64,000 nt of DNA from Alkalihalobacillus sp. LMS39 (GTDB lineage: Bacteria > Bacillota > Bacilli > Bacillales > Bacillaceae_F), in contig NZ_CP093300.1 in assembly GCF_022812285.1 (NCBI RefSeq), positions 3,720,001-3,784,000 on the forward strand, written 5' to 3'. A program made the position numbers and the translations under genes. Shown piece by piece: positions 63,976 to 64,000 of the stretch. Under the pieces are notes generated by a model. That model worked only from the letters and a program-made list of their open reading frames with translations. It was not told the DNA's origin and did no database searches. Each line of letters starts with the position of its first letter. The stretch's first letter is position 1.

Positions 63976-64000
63976 ATGAATGATTTTTCTTTAACAGATG
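63976..64000 (+). CDS. Start of a gene cut by the window end
   Basis: ATG at 63976, eight codons visible (MNDFSLTD), preceded by GGTGGTGG. Too short to identify. The interval 63811-63975 otherwise shows no clear gene. Confidence 0.35.

Overview
The window is a 64 kb stretch of a low-GC Gram-positive chromosome, most probably an alkaliphilic or alkalitolerant member of the Bacillaceae. The gene order trpS-yjbA, then yjaZ, then fabF-fabH-comZ-med, then yjaU-like and yjzC, then argF-carB-carA-argD-argB-argJ-argC follows, inverted, the backbone of the Bacillus subtilis yjaZ/argC region. Extra blocks are inserted into this backbone. The alkaliphile suggestion is inference, from a CaCA antiporter, an SbtA-type Na+/bicarbonate permease next to an MpsC-like protein, and a CtaG/Sco/YtkA copper-assembly module.

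Layout. 1-3 kb: end of a Ca2+/cation antiporter gene, a TlpA/ResA thioredoxin and an MGDG-synthase-like glycosyltransferase. 3-7 kb: trpS, a 117-bp tandem repeat array, a 39-aa membrane protein, yjbA, a small membrane protein and yjaZ. 7-23 kb: membrane-anchored di-haem cytochrome, lipid kinase, MpsC-like protein and SbtA, a repeat-rich gap, topB, an ABM monooxygenase, a D,D-carboxypeptidase, a LysM/SleB hydrolase, an A-adding-type tRNA nucleotidyltransferase, a SigY-like sigma factor with two membrane partners, and an LCP protein. 23-31 kb: fabF/fabH under a FapR-like box, comZ, med, prfC, an epimerase, a nucleophile-less hydrolase fold and yjzC. 31-47 kb: a block for anaerobic respiration, glycerol and molybdenum (ywiC, an unknown gene, fnr, glpP, glpK, glpF, a five-gene molybdo-oxidoreductase/Rieske operon, mobB, modABC, an Mrp ATPase and a second Crp/Fnr regulator). 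47-56.5 kb: arginine operon. 57-59 kb: YtkA/Sco/CtaG. 59-64 kb: HAD phosphatase, GNAT, small unknown genes, an XRE-cupin regulator divergent from azlCD.

The most interesting system is the 31-47 kb block. Five perfect or near-perfect Fnr boxes (pattern [TA]GTGA-N6-TCAC[AT]) each lie exactly 21 bases from a -10-like hexamer, which puts each box centre near -41.5. They serve ywiC and the unknown 175-aa gene (two boxes sharing one base in one divergent promoter), the molybdo-oxidoreductase operon, the Mrp gene and the second Crp/Fnr gene. The Fnr encoded here has the C-x2-C-x4-C C-terminus of Bacillus Fnr. The oxidoreductase combines a cytoplasmic NasC/NapA-type catalytic subunit, a four-cluster Fe-S protein, a NarI-like membrane subunit with a C-terminal two-CxxC domain, a Tat-exported Rieske protein and a small membrane protein. 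I read this as an Fnr-controlled quinol-linked molybdoenzyme, with cofactor supply (modABC, mobB) next door. Its substrate is not determined by the sequence.

Two dispersed repeat families occur between genes: a 181-bp near-palindrome (two full copies, two left halves) and a terminator-bearing repeat that in three cases begins directly at a stop codon. The 117-bp tandem array is joined to one of the palindrome halves.
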